From positions 7,297,001 to 7,361,000 of the forward strand of contig NZ_CP036433.1 in the NCBI RefSeq assembly GCF_007751035.1: 64,000 bases of DNA. Direction: 5' to 3'. Position 1 is the stretch's first letter. Each line of letters starts with the position of its first letter. The notes under the pieces were generated by a model. The model was given only the letters and a program-made list of their open reading frames with translations, was not told the origin of the DNA and ran no database searches. The position numbers and the translations under genes are program-made. This document shows positions 46,727 to 55,289 of this stretch, one piece after another. Origin of the DNA: Lignipirellula cremea (lineage in GTDB: Bacteria; Planctomycetota; Planctomycetia; Pirellulales; Pirellulaceae).

Positions 46727-46848
46727 TCAATTATTCGACGGATCTCGCCGTACCCGCCGCCGCGATTTCGACTCACCGCTGGCGTACTGATAAATCCCGG
46801 GCTCATTCGCCGAAAGACATCGCCCGCCCAGGTCCGTGTGGGCGTCTC
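46727..46848 (-). pseudogene. C-terminal tail of a Ycf46-like AAA ATPase, detached copy
   Basis: The minus frame reads CLSANEPGIYQYASGESKSR then RRVRRDPSNN and a stop. This is nearly the same as the end of the ATPase at 55290 (CLSANESGIYQYAGGSPKPR, RRVRRDPSNS). Upstream the homology is lost within about ten codons, with a frameshift, where ISKra4-like DNA begins. The similarity also shows at DNA level over about 110 bases. Confidence 0.7.
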
Positions 46849-46926
46849 GATTGTGGGTGGGAAATTTGCTCTGATGAGGGGGTGTCGATTTTTCGTCCCG
46901 ATTTCCAGCTTGTGGAGAATGGTGTC

Positions 46927-47190
46927 ATGGCGAAGTTGAACGGCTCTCTGACGAAGGCGGCGGAGTTGAGTCCTGAGCAGCAGGAACGCGCGGACCTTAT
47001 TTTGCAACATCTGCGGGCGAATGCGGACAAGCATCTTGTGGAACTGTCGGTGCTGCTGGCCTCCAAACCCGACAGTCAAATCTTCGGCAAAACAGAGTTC
47101 GAAGCGCGCGACATTGTGCATCGAATCGGAGCCCAGGCGATACAAGCCGCGGTCGACGCCGCGGCAAAAAAAGGGGTACTAGGGTGCTAG
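46927..47190 (+). pseudogene. ISKra4-family transposase N-terminus, cut off by IS1380
   Basis: 87 codons: AKLNGSLTKAAELSPEQQER then ILQHLRANADKHLVELSVLL and KTEFEARDIVHRIGAQAIQA. This resembles the N-terminus of ISKra4 transposases. It ends at a TAG formed by the CTAG at the edge of the IS1380 pair (47187-47190). The sequence beyond the IS pair is unrelated, so the gene is not simply interrupted. Confidence 0.6.
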
Positions 47191-49035
47191 CCCTTAAACA
47201 AGCGTATGGCGGTTCTGGCCTGGCGTGATTTTGTGGGCTGGGGCTCGCGCAGGTGTTTGCGGTCCAGCGGGGCTGGTGGGGTTGGTTGGGTTGAGGCGTC
47301 GGGCATGTGGGGCGGTTTTCGGGGGTGAGGCGCGGCGGCGTCAGCGCGTCCGGACGCTGACTTCTTGGTAAGCGTTGTCAACAGCGGAGCGGGCGATGGA
47401 CGTTCTGCACGATCAACAGCAGGTAGTCCAGCGTCGGACGATAGCTCAGCAACCGATAGACGATCTGCCGTCCGCCGCGAATGATCTGCGCGGGCACCAT
47501 TAACACGCGATCGCGAAACGTCGTGAAGTCCATCGCCAGCAGTGCGGCCTTCTGGCGCGTTTGTTCCGCCCTCGAGTCGCCGTTGCCGGCAGGCTGGATA
47601 CTCAGCGTTGCCCAGGCTTTCAAACTCCAGGCCAGCGAGGCGATCACCATGTACGCCCAGTTGCTCAGCAGGTTGTCCAGCGGCGCCGACAACGCACACT
47701 GCTTAAGTTGCGCGATGTTGTTCTCCTGGTTGCAGCGAGCGTTCGCATCCCGCACCACCTGTCGGGCCGACTTGTCGACCTTCATCGCGTTGGTGATATA
47801 GAAGAAGTACACCGGCGCCTCGTGATCGAATAATCGCAACTGCCCGCGCTTCTGACGCACTTCCTTTTTGAGCGCGATGATGCGGTAAGAGCGGCCGCAC
47901 TTGCCCGGCTGATAGTCGAACTCGGCGATCTGCTCGGAGACGAGCTTCTTGTTGAGGTAGCCGTTCTGCTCGACGATTTGTTCTTTACAACGCGGCCGTG
48001 TGGCGCGACTTGAGTGCGGTTTGTGTTTGCGGCGGTGAAGCGTTTTCCACTCGGTTTCTGCGAGGGTTTTCGCGATTCCGACCAGATTGGGCATGGCGTC
48101 GATCCCGAACACAAACTCAACGTTCTGCTCGCTCCAGCGATCGAAGTTCTCCGTCAGGGCGAAGTCCGTGTCGCCCCGCAGGACCACCTTGCGGAAGCCC
48201 GCTTTGCGGCAGCGCTCAACCGCCAGGTCGAAGAAGAACGCGGCGTTTTCATGGCTGGGACGATTGCCGCTGCGGTTGACGATGAACAGCGGCTCCCGGG
48301 TGTTGGCCAGCGTGACGACCAGCGGATGATAGCCCCACTCCCCTTTATAGTTGATGCCGATGCCCTGTTTCTTCTCGGCCGAGGTCTGCACCTGGGCGCC
48401 GTCGGCCTCGATGATGGCGCAGTCGAAGAAGCCGTCGGGCTGCTCTTTCCAGACCCGCTCGCGGACCTGATTGAAGCCATTCATCAGCCGCAGGATATCC
48501 ATCTCTTGAAAGCGGCGGCAGAAGTCGCCAGCAGTCGTCGGATCGGGAATCCGCTCCGCGCCGAGCGCGTTGAGATACGCCTCGTCGCAGCGGCGATCTT
48601 CGAGATGCTCCAGACAACCGCCGCCGGCCAGCAGGTTCAGGGCGATGTTGAGCACATGGTCGGCCTCATCGTACGGACGATGCAGCTTGAGCAGCGTGAT
48701 CGAATCGTTGATCGCCTGCCGCAAGTCCAGTCGCCGGGCCGTCTGCACCAGGGCGCCCAAACCGCCGGCGGCGATCGCTTGTTGCCGGTCGGCGAGTTCG
48801 TAAACGATTTTCTCGGGAACGATCATCGGCGACTGGCCGGACCCGTTCTGGGGATCAATCCTGCGCTGCATTCTCTGCTTGCGTCGCTGCGCTTTTGGTC
48901 GTATCTTTGTCTTCACTCGAAAACCCTTTCTGGCGTGCGTAATTGTTTTGATTGGCATCACCAATTTACGCAAAAACGCCGAGGGTTTTCGAGTTTTTTC
49001 GTCTCCGCATCAAGCGGCTTACGCTGGGTTAAGGC
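47191..49035 (-). mobile_element. IS1380-family element, copy 2
   Basis: 1845 bp, same ends as copy 1. CTAG on the left at 47187-47190 and CTAG on the right at 49036-49039, which is also the left CTAG of copy 3. Same orientation as the other two copies. Confidence 0.9.
47378..48958 (-). CDS. IS1380-family transposase, copy 2
   Basis: 526 residues, full length. DDE residues in EADGAQVQTSAEKKQG, LRGDTDFAL and CNQENNIAQLKQC. It differs from copy 1 at scattered positions (for example KVVLRGD where copy 1 has NVVLRGD, and a Thr-to-Ala change in EADGA). Frame intact, so it may be active. Confidence 0.92.
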   Translation of the reverse strand: MPIKTITHARKGFRVKTKIRPKAQRRKQRMQRRIDPQNGSGQSPMIVPEKIVYELADRQQAIAAGGLGALVQTARRLDLRQAINDSITLLKLHRPYDEADHVLNIALNLLAGGGCLEHLEDRRCDEAYLNALGAERIPDPTTAGDFCRRFQEMDILRLMNGFNQVRERVWKEQPDGFFDCAIIEADGAQVQTSAEKKQGIGINYKGEWGYHPLVVTLANTREPLFIVNRSGNRPSHENAAFFFDLAVERCRKAGFRKVVLRGDTDFALTENFDRWSEQNVEFVFGIDAMPNLVGIAKTLAETEWKTLHRRKHKPHSSRATRPRCKEQIVEQNGYLNKKLVSEQIAEFDYQPGKCGRSYRIIALKKEVRQKRGQLRLFDHEAPVYFFYITNAMKVDKSARQVVRDANARCNQENNIAQLKQCALSAPLDNLLSNWAYMVIASLAWSLKAWATLSIQPAGNGDSRAEQTRQKAALLAMDFTTFRDRVLMVPAQIIRGGRQIVYRLLSYRPTLDYLLLIVQNVHRPLRC

Positions 49036-49039
49036 CTAG

Positions 49040-50887
49040 TCCTTAAACAAGCGTATGGCGGTTCTGGCCTGGCGTGATTTTGTGGGCTGGGGCTCGCGCA
49101 GGTGTTTGCGGTCCAGCGGCGCTGGTGGGGGATGGTTGGATTGAGGCGTCGGGCATGTGGGGCGGCTTTCGGGGTGAGGCGTGGCGGCGGCGTCAGCGCG
49201 TCCGGACGCTGACTTCGGGGGAGGCGTCGTCAACAGCGGAGCGGGCGATGGACGTTTCGCACGATCAACAGCAGGTAGTCCAGCGTCGGACGATAGCTCA
49301 GCAACCGATAGACGATCTGCCGGCCGCTGCGAATGATCTGCGCCGGGACCATCAGCACCCTATCACGAAACGTCGTGAAGTCCATCGCCAGCAGTGCGGC
49401 CTTCTGGCGCGTTTGTTCCGCCCTCGATTCGCCGTTGCCGGCAGGCTGGATACTCAGCGCCGCCCAGGCTTTCAAGCTCCAGGCCAGCGAGGCAATCACC
49501 ATGTACGCCCAGTTGCTCAGCAGGTTGTCCAGCGGCGCCGACAACGCACATTGCTTGAGCTGCGCGATGTTGTTCTCCTGATTGCAGCGCGCGTTCGCAT
49601 CCAGCACCACCTGCCGGGCCGACTTGTCAGCCTTTGTCGCGTTGGTGATATAGAAGAAGTACACCGGCTTCTCGTGGTCGAACAGCCGCAACTGGCCGCG
49701 TTTCTGATGCACTTCCTTTTTGAGCGCGATGATGCGGTAAGAACGGCCGCACTTGCCCGGCTGATAGTCGAACTCGGCGATCTGCTCGGAGACGAGCTTC
49801 TTGTTGAGGTAGCCGTTCTGCTCGACGATTTGTTCTTTACAACGCGGCCGTGTGGCGCGCCTTGAGGGCGGTTTGTGTTTGCGGCGGTGAAGCGTTTTCC
49901 ACTCGGTTTCTGCGAGGGTTTTCGCGATTCCGACCAGCTTGGGCATGGCGTCGATGCCGAACACAAACTCAACGTTCTGCTCGCTCCAGCGATCGAAGTT
50001 CTCCGTCAGGGCGAAGTCCGTGTCGCCCCGCAGGACCACCTTGCGGAAGCCCGCTTTGCGGCAGCGCTCAACCGCCAGGTCGAAGAAGAACGCGGCGTTT
50101 TCATGGCTGGGACGATTGCCGCTGCGGTTGACGATGAACAGCGGCTCACGCGTGTTGGCCAGCGTAACGACCAGCGGATGATAGCCCCACTCCCCTTTGT
50201 AGTTGATGCCGATGCCCTGTTTCTTCTCGGCCGAGGTCTGCACCTGGGTGCCGTCGGCCTCGATGATGGCGCAGTCAAAGAAGCCGTCGGGCTGCTCTTT
50301 CCAGACCCGCTCGCGGACCTGGTTGAAGCCGTTCATCAGCCGCAGGATATCCATCTCTTGAAAGCGGCGGCAGAAGTCGCCAGCAGTCGTCGGATCGGGA
50401 ATCCGCTCCGCGCCGAGCGCGTTGAGATACGCCTCGTCGCAGCGGCGATCTTCGAGATGCTCCAGACAACCGCCGCCGGCCAGCAGGTTAAGCGCGATGT
50501 TGAGCACATGGTCGGCCTCATCGTAAGGCCGATGCAGCTTGAGCAGCGTGATCGAATTGTTGATCGCCTGACGCAGGTCCAGCCGCCGCGCCGTCTGCAC
50601 CAGGGCGCCCAGCCCGCCGGCGGCGATCGCTTGCTGGCGGTCGGCCAGTTCGTAAACGATTTTCTCGGGAACGATCATCGGCGACTGGCCGGACCCGTTC
50701 TGGGGATCAATCCGGCGCTGCATTCTCTGCTTGCGTCGCTGCGCTTTTGGTCGTATCTTTCTCTTCACTCGAAAACCCTTTCTGGCGTGCGTAATTGTTT
50801 TGATTGGCATCACCAATTTACGCAAAAACGCCGAGGGTTTTCGAGTTTTTTCGTCTCCGCATCAAGCGGCCTACGCTGGGTTAAGGC
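49040..50887 (-). mobile_element. IS1380-family element, copy 3
   Basis: 1848 bp, head to tail with copy 2, with a single CTAG between them. The right flank has CTAG at 50888-50891. The first base of its left end is T where the others have C. Confidence 0.9.
49230..50810 (-). CDS. IS1380-family transposase, copy 3
   Basis: 526 residues, full length with the same catalytic blocks as the other copies. Distinguishing positions include HKPPSRRATRPRC (HKPHSSRATRPRC in the others) and NATKADKSARQVVLDANAR. Because it differs from its tandem neighbour, the pair did not arise by a very recent duplication. Confidence 0.92.
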   Translation of the reverse strand: MPIKTITHARKGFRVKRKIRPKAQRRKQRMQRRIDPQNGSGQSPMIVPEKIVYELADRQQAIAAGGLGALVQTARRLDLRQAINNSITLLKLHRPYDEADHVLNIALNLLAGGGCLEHLEDRRCDEAYLNALGAERIPDPTTAGDFCRRFQEMDILRLMNGFNQVRERVWKEQPDGFFDCAIIEADGTQVQTSAEKKQGIGINYKGEWGYHPLVVTLANTREPLFIVNRSGNRPSHENAAFFFDLAVERCRKAGFRKVVLRGDTDFALTENFDRWSEQNVEFVFGIDAMPKLVGIAKTLAETEWKTLHRRKHKPPSRRATRPRCKEQIVEQNGYLNKKLVSEQIAEFDYQPGKCGRSYRIIALKKEVHQKRGQLRLFDHEKPVYFFYITNATKADKSARQVVLDANARCNQENNIAQLKQCALSAPLDNLLSNWAYMVIASLAWSLKAWAALSIQPAGNGESRAEQTRQKAALLAMDFTTFRDRVLMVPAQIIRSGRQIVYRLLSYRPTLDYLLLIVRNVHRPLRC

Positions 50888-50891
50888 CTAG

Positions 50892-51340
50892 TTGCGTATT
50901 CAAACGAGTTTCCTCACAACAGCATGACATCTTCGGAGGCGGGCTTCAAAACAGGCGATTATTTGAAAAAGTTCGATTTGGCAATCTCGATCCGCCTAAC
51001 AATTTCCCGAGGATTGACAGAATAAACCGAGCGACGGGTGTCGGTACAAGCGTGAAGACCCTTGACCTAACATCTCAGTTTGCCAATGACCCAGTGAGGT
51101 TCCGATCGACAATTCGAAAAGTACTTCGATCTAATGCATGATTATGGTGGGGGGTCGACGAGAAATAGCCCAGCGTTAGGCCGTCCCATATCTGTCCCCA
51201 TATTACGCGGCAAGAGATTAGAACTCGGAGTGCAGGACGGACTACTTCAGAATTGGCAACGAACGATACTACGCGAAGAGGCCCGGAGAGCTGCACGCTG
51301 GAAAATTCCGGTCCAACTCACGGTCTACGAGCTGTACTAA
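50892..51340 (+). pseudogene. polymorphic toxin C-terminal nuclease-like domain, truncated and frameshifted
   Basis: The frame entering from the IS1380 edge reads FGGGLQNRRLFEKVRFGNLD, NNFPRIDRINRATGVGTSVK, TLDLTSQFANDPVRFRSTIR, then ends at 51141. A +1 shift near 51118-51130 continues with KYFDLMHDYGGG, GKRLELGVQDGLLQNWQRTI and PVQLTVYELY. The pattern of IDR, VGTSVKTLDL and KRLELGV resembles the EC869-like CDI/Rhs toxin nuclease domain. The 5' part of the toxin is gone, replaced by the IS. Fold assignment is by eye. Confidence 0.5.
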
Positions 51341-51351
51341 CAAAGCGCGCA

Positions 51352-51831
51352 ATGTTGCAGTCAGTCAACATCTTCCGTGAACGGAAAACTGGAAATTTTG
51401 TCTTGAATCCCAATGGAACATTTAGGGGTTATGGTGCTTACGTGGCTTTGTTTCCGTACCGAGAAGTCAACGACCCGAGTCCAGAACGTGTCGGTCTCCT
51501 TGTTGTTGATATGCTTGAGCATTCAGGGCCGACGGGCTACCGCATCAGCCAAATCCAAGAGTATGACGATGCCAACTTAGATGACGAAACGAGATATGTT
51601 CGCGAGAAGTACTTTTCTAGTAGGAAGCAGGATTCAACGTCAGCGCTTGCAAAGAAATTTGCGCATGGCAAGGTCGAGTATCGCGCAGGCCAAAAGTCTT
51701 GGCTTATTCGTTCTTTGAAATACAGTTCTGAACTTCGTAGCTTAGAACCTTTTTCCGAACGTCGAGTTAAGCATTCCACTGGTGTGGAGCAGTTAGGCGA
51801 AGCCGTTACGAAAATGCTCGAAGAAGTATAG
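51352..51831 (+). CDS. candidate immunity protein for the upstream toxin remnant
   Basis: 159 residues from the ATG at 51352, 11 bases after the toxin remnant's stop. Soluble, with no recognised domain; it includes FRGYGAYVALFPYREVNDPS and SPERVGLLVVDMLEHSGPTG. Lower GC than the chromosomal genes. Placement directly behind a toxin C-terminus is the classic immunity position. The frame is intact although the toxin is broken. Confidence 0.5.
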   Translation: MLQSVNIFRERKTGNFVLNPNGTFRGYGAYVALFPYREVNDPSPERVGLLVVDMLEHSGPTGYRISQIQEYDDANLDDETRYVREKYFSSRKQDSTSALAKKFAHGKVEYRAGQKSWLIRSLKYSSELRSLEPFSERRVKHSTGVEQLGEAVTKMLEEV

Positions 51832-51989
51832 TCTCAGAGAGGGCAAATCCCGGATGGCATTATTGCAGCCGGCAGATTTACATGGCGTCCAGGTTCGGCA
51901 CCTGGACACAGATCTTCCTGCAATTCGAGTGTTCCGTCTTGATGTCACCTCCCCATTTGCCGCCGCGATGTCTTAGCCGGTTTGGCGTG

Positions 51990-52049
51990 CGGCGGGGTGG
52001 CACTGACGATGTAGGTTAAACCTATGAGCGCCACTGGCTCCGCCAGTGC
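51990..52049 (+). repeat. REP-like module A
   Basis: Begins with CGGCGGGGTGGCACTG (51990-52005) and ends with the palindrome CACTGGCTCCGCCAGTG (52032-52048). The first part is repeated exactly, inverted, at 54534-54549. Confidence 0.75.
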
Positions 52050-52137
52050 TGGGCGATGACGAGTCACGTTCATGGCTGGAAGCTTTCATCAGGGCAGCCG
52101 TAGCTGCATCGGCAGGGAGTCCGCTTCTTCACAATTG

Positions 52138-53647
52138 GTAACCCTTCAGCCTTCTGAAATCGCTCTTGGCTGATTTCGACAAATTCGTTCTGTTTTGGGG
52201 ATCATGGACGCTTCTCTTTCTAACGACGATGGCCTGGTGGACGCCGCCTTTTTGGAGAAGGTGCTGCGTGGGCGGTTGAGTGAGGCTGAGGCTCGAACGT
52301 TTGCTGCGGCCGGGGCCGAGATTATCGCCTTTACCATGCTGGCGCTTACGCAGCGGGTCGCTGGTCAGCAGGCGGCCGGGCCGAACACGCCGTCGGCCGC
52401 CGTTCCGCCGTACGCCAAGCCGACCGCTTCGCCCAGGAAAGGTCAGCGGCGACGCGGCGGACAAAAAGGACATCCCGGCGTCACCCGACCGCCGCTTCCT
52501 GAGCCGGATCGGCGCCGCGAACTCCAACTCGATTGTTGCCCTGAGTGCCAGGGCAAGCTGCAGCGAACAGGCGACACTCGCACTCGCCGCAGCGAAGACA
52601 TTCCCGACGGCCTCAAGCCGGTCATTACGGAAGACATCCTGCATCGCGACTATTGCCCGACCTGCAAAAAACGCGTCGAGCCCAAGCCGCCCGACGTCCT
52701 GCCGAACTGCACGCTCGGCAATCGCACGCTGGTCCTGTCGGCCGTGCTCCATTACCTGCAGGGACTGACGATCAGCCAGATTGTCGACACCTTCAACTTC
52801 CATCTGCGAATGAAGGTCACGCCGGGCGGGCTCATGCAGATGTGGCATCGGCTGGCGACTCTGCTGTTCGCCTGGTATGTGCAGATTCAAGCCGAATGTC
52901 TCGACTCGGCCCGGCTCAACGCCGACGAAACCGGCTGGCGAGTGCAAGGCAAGACGCATTGGCTGTGGTGCTTCGCCGGGCCGGATGCGACTTTCTATAT
53001 GATCGATCGCAGTCGCGGTTCGCCGGCGTTACAAAAGTTTTTTACCAAAGCCTTCGAAGGCGTCCTCATTACCGACTTCTGGTCGCCGTACGATGCGATC
53101 GTCTGCGCCGACAAACAGAAGTGCTGGCCGCACCTGCTGCGCGACATGGCGAGCGTCGACGAAAAACACGCCGGTGACAAGGTCTGGCAGTCGTTCGCGC
53201 GGCGAGTGATCAGCGTCTATCGCGAAGCGAAGAAACTGCACGCCGCCAAGGCGACAACGGCTGCGGTCGACTACGACATCGCCGCGATGCGATTAGAAAG
53301 CCGACTGGCGACCATCGCCGGCGAAGCCTGGAACCACCCCGACGCGGCCCGCCTCGCCAAACGCCTGGCGAAGTACGGCGACCAGTTGCTGACCTTTTTA
53401 TGGCACGACGACATCCCCTCGGACAACAACCACGGCGAGCGTCAGATTCGTCCGGCGGTGATGATCCGCAAGAACAGTTACGGCAACCACAGCGACCGCG
53501 GCATGCTCACCCAATCAGTACTGATGACGATCTTCCGCACCCTCAAACTGCGAAATCAACAACCGCTCGAAACGATCCTCGAAGCCCTCGCGAACTACGC
53601 CAAAACCGGAAAAATCCCGCCCCTGCCGCAGAAGGCTGAATAGTTAC
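52138..53647 (+). mobile_element. IS66-family element with 8-bp target duplication
   Basis: 1510 bp, ends GTAAC...GTTAC, with related terminal repeats extending into TTCAGCCTTCTG on both sides. The direct repeat CACAATTG flanks it (52130-52137 and 53648-53655), matching the 8-bp duplication of IS66. Only one gene is present; no accessory tnpA/tnpB genes. Confidence 0.9.
52204..53643 (+). CDS. IS66-family transposase
   Basis: 479 residues from the ATG at 52204. An N-terminal helical region leads to a basic linker (SPRKGQRRRGGQKGHPG). A zinc-binding segment follows (CCPECQGKLQ ... YCPTCKKRVEP). The DDE catalytic core has LNADETGWRVQG, ITDFWSPYDAI and NNHGERQIRPAVMIRKNSYG. The length is full and the frame open, so it may be active. 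The upstream TTG at 52195 is a possible alternative start. Confidence 0.95.
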   Translation: MDASLSNDDGLVDAAFLEKVLRGRLSEAEARTFAAAGAEIIAFTMLALTQRVAGQQAAGPNTPSAAVPPYAKPTASPRKGQRRRGGQKGHPGVTRPPLPEPDRRRELQLDCCPECQGKLQRTGDTRTRRSEDIPDGLKPVITEDILHRDYCPTCKKRVEPKPPDVLPNCTLGNRTLVLSAVLHYLQGLTISQIVDTFNFHLRMKVTPGGLMQMWHRLATLLFAWYVQIQAECLDSARLNADETGWRVQGKTHWLWCFAGPDATFYMIDRSRGSPALQKFFTKAFEGVLITDFWSPYDAIVCADKQKCWPHLLRDMASVDEKHAGDKVWQSFARRVISVYREAKKLHAAKATTAAVDYDIAAMRLESRLATIAGEAWNHPDAARLAKRLAKYGDQLLTFLWHDDIPSDNNHGERQIRPAVMIRKNSYGNHSDRGMLTQSVLMTIFRTLKLRNQQPLETILEALANYAKTGKIPPLPQKAE

Positions 53648-53703
53648 CACAATTGTTAGCGTGGCTTTTACACCCGGCCTGGTGCTCCTGGATGTGATTA
53701 GAA

Positions 53704-53758
53704 CGGCGGGGTGGCGCCTGCGGTATAGTCTCATATTATGGGCTTGGCTACGCCAGTG
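53704..53758 (+). repeat. REP-like module B
   Basis: CGGCGGGGTGGCGCCTG followed about 25 bases later by TTGGCTACGCCAGTG, the same layout and orientation as module A with several changes. Confidence 0.65.
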
Positions 53759-53917
53759 TTAGGTTGGGTCAACTCGCATCGATCGTGACGGCGGATACTT
53801 CAAGCTGCCGAGCAATGTGGTCGTCTCGTTTTATCGTAAGCCTGCTTTTACAGTTTGCATGGTGCTTCTCGCGTCGGAGTCGCCTAGAATGGGGGCGAAA
53901 CGATGAGAGGAGACGTT

Positions 53918-54493
53918 ATGCATCGCAAGACCGTAAAGCACTTTCATGAACCCGGTCATCTGCACGAGTTCACCTTTTCGACCTACCGGCGTATGCGGTT
54001 GCTGACGAATGATGGCTGGCGAGAGACGCTCGCACGGTGCATCGACGAGGCCAATGAAGCGCATCGCATTCAGCTTGCGGCGTTTGTTTTTATGCCCGAG
54101 CATGTGCATCTGCTGGCGTTGCCGCTGGACCAAGATCCGAACCTTGGAGCCTACCTTGCTCGAATCAAGCAGCCCTGCTCCAAGGAGATCAAGTCGATTC
54201 TGCTGGCTCGAAGATCCCGTCTGCTGGACCAACTGACCGTGCGGGAGCGACCCGGGAAACATTGCTTTCGATTCTGGCAGGAGGGGGCAGGCTACGATCG
54301 GAACATCCTTACCAAAGAAGCTCTGATGGGCTCCATTGAATACATTCACGAGAACCCCGTCCGCCGCGGCTTGTGCCGCAAAGCCGTGGCCTGGAAATGG
54401 TCTTCTGCCCGTTATTACTTGAACGAACCCTCAAAGCAGCAAACTCCGTTGTTGCCATTCATCCATGGATTGCCGGCCGAAGCCTTCGATTAG
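53918..54493 (+). CDS. REP-associated tyrosine transposase (RAYT)
   Basis: 191 residues from the ATG at 53918, which has AGGAG just before it; an ATG at 53903 is less well placed. The HUH-type Y1 nuclease motif is FMPEHVHLLALP. The C-terminal part has GSIEYIHENPVRRGL with the candidate catalytic tyrosine and AWKWSSARYYL, both typical of RAYTs. RAYTs nick single-stranded REP sequences and are kept as single, domesticated genes. REP-like modules lie on both sides. Confidence 0.85.
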   Translation: MHRKTVKHFHEPGHLHEFTFSTYRRMRLLTNDGWRETLARCIDEANEAHRIQLAAFVFMPEHVHLLALPLDQDPNLGAYLARIKQPCSKEIKSILLARRSRLLDQLTVRERPGKHCFRFWQEGAGYDRNILTKEALMGSIEYIHENPVRRGLCRKAVAWKWSSARYYLNEPSKQQTPLLPFIHGLPAEAFD

Positions 54494-54501
54494 CCAATCA
54501 G

Positions 54502-54549
54502 CACTGGCAAAGCCAGTGGCACCCAAAATATTCCAGTGCCACCCCGCCG
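54502..54549 (-). repeat. REP-like module C (inverted)
   Basis: On the minus strand: CGGCGGGGTGGCACTG (54549-54534) followed by CACTGGC-TTT-GCCAGTG (54518-54502). It is inverted relative to modules A and B and lies just after the RAYT stop. Confidence 0.75.
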
Positions 54550-54550
54550 A

Positions 54551-54856
54551 GCATTTGAAGGAGTTCCGGGTTATCAGCCTCGCGAGGCACTTTCAATTGG
54601 CCAAGCAGAGTTAAGCCGACTCGGCTTAAAACATCTAGGATCAGATAGCTTAACGACTACGCAGCAGCGACTCTTTCGCGAATTCGCGAAAAGCGGTCGC
54701 CCCAATACACTCGCGGAACATGCCAGAATCGCTCGACAAACACTAATTGAACACGGTATGGATCCGAAGGATGCAGCAGCTGCGGTTCGTAAAGCACAGA
54801 AACAGTTGAAGTCGTGGGGAGTAACCGCGCCTGTTCATATTCCCTGGGGAGGTTGA
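54551..54856 (+). pseudogene. polymorphic toxin C-terminal fragment
   Basis: The plus frame begins directly at the edge of REP module C and reads GVPGYQPREALSIGQAELSR, RPNTLAEHARIARQTLIEHG, AVRKAQKQLKSWGVTAPVHI, PWGG. The TLAEHARIA ... GVTAPVHIPW ending is typical of C-terminal toxin tips of Rhs-like proteins (family pattern from memory). There is no delivery or repeat region upstream, so it is a detached tip. A frame from 54536 with ATG exists but starts inside the REP module. Confidence 0.45.
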
Positions 54857-54862
54857 TGAAAA

Positions 54863-55252
54863 ATGGATCCCGCTTCGAGGCAGGCATTGGATGCGTTTGG
54901 GAAGGCGGTCGTTCATGAGGTCTACGATCGCTCTTGCAAGTACTTGTTTGACGTGATCTCACGCGGCATGAGAGGAAATAAACCCGATCCGCTGCACAAC
55001 GGATATCAAGCGCTTGATCCGGTTGCCGCCAGTTTGCTTCGAAAGTTTATGCTGGAAGCTGTCGATCAAACATTTGCTCAATTCTTAGCTTTTATTGAGA
55101 ATCATCAAATTGCGGTTCCTTTTTCAAATGGTGACGTTGATTCGAAGGATGTGGCTTCTTTGAGCGACGGATTGGCCGCCGAGCCCTATGCCGAAGGAGG
55201 ATGGATATCGCGTTTCAGTGCGTACAAAGAGGGAATCCCAGAACCAGACTAA
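54863..55252 (+). CDS. candidate immunity protein for the upstream toxin fragment
   Basis: 129 residues starting six bases after the toxin fragment's stop, with GGAGG upstream. Soluble and helical (LGFG-free; FGKAVVHEVYDRSCKYLFDV, SLLRKFMLEAVDQTFAQFLA). No named domain. The toxin-tip-then-small-gene order is the usual immunity arrangement. The low-GC tract in the second half differs from the chromosomal genes. Confidence 0.5.
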   Translation: MDPASRQALDAFGKAVVHEVYDRSCKYLFDVISRGMRGNKPDPLHNGYQALDPVAASLLRKFMLEAVDQTFAQFLAFIENHQIAVPFSNGDVDSKDVASLSDGLAAEPYAEGGWISRFSAYKEGIPEPD

Positions 55253-55289
55253 CACTTCTTGTTGCCATTGTTCTGGAATGAAACCGTAG

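Noticed and set aside
51887-51907. Strong 8-bp hairpin after the immunity candidate gene
   Set aside because: No T tract follows, so it is not listed as a terminator; it may be a further repeat element.
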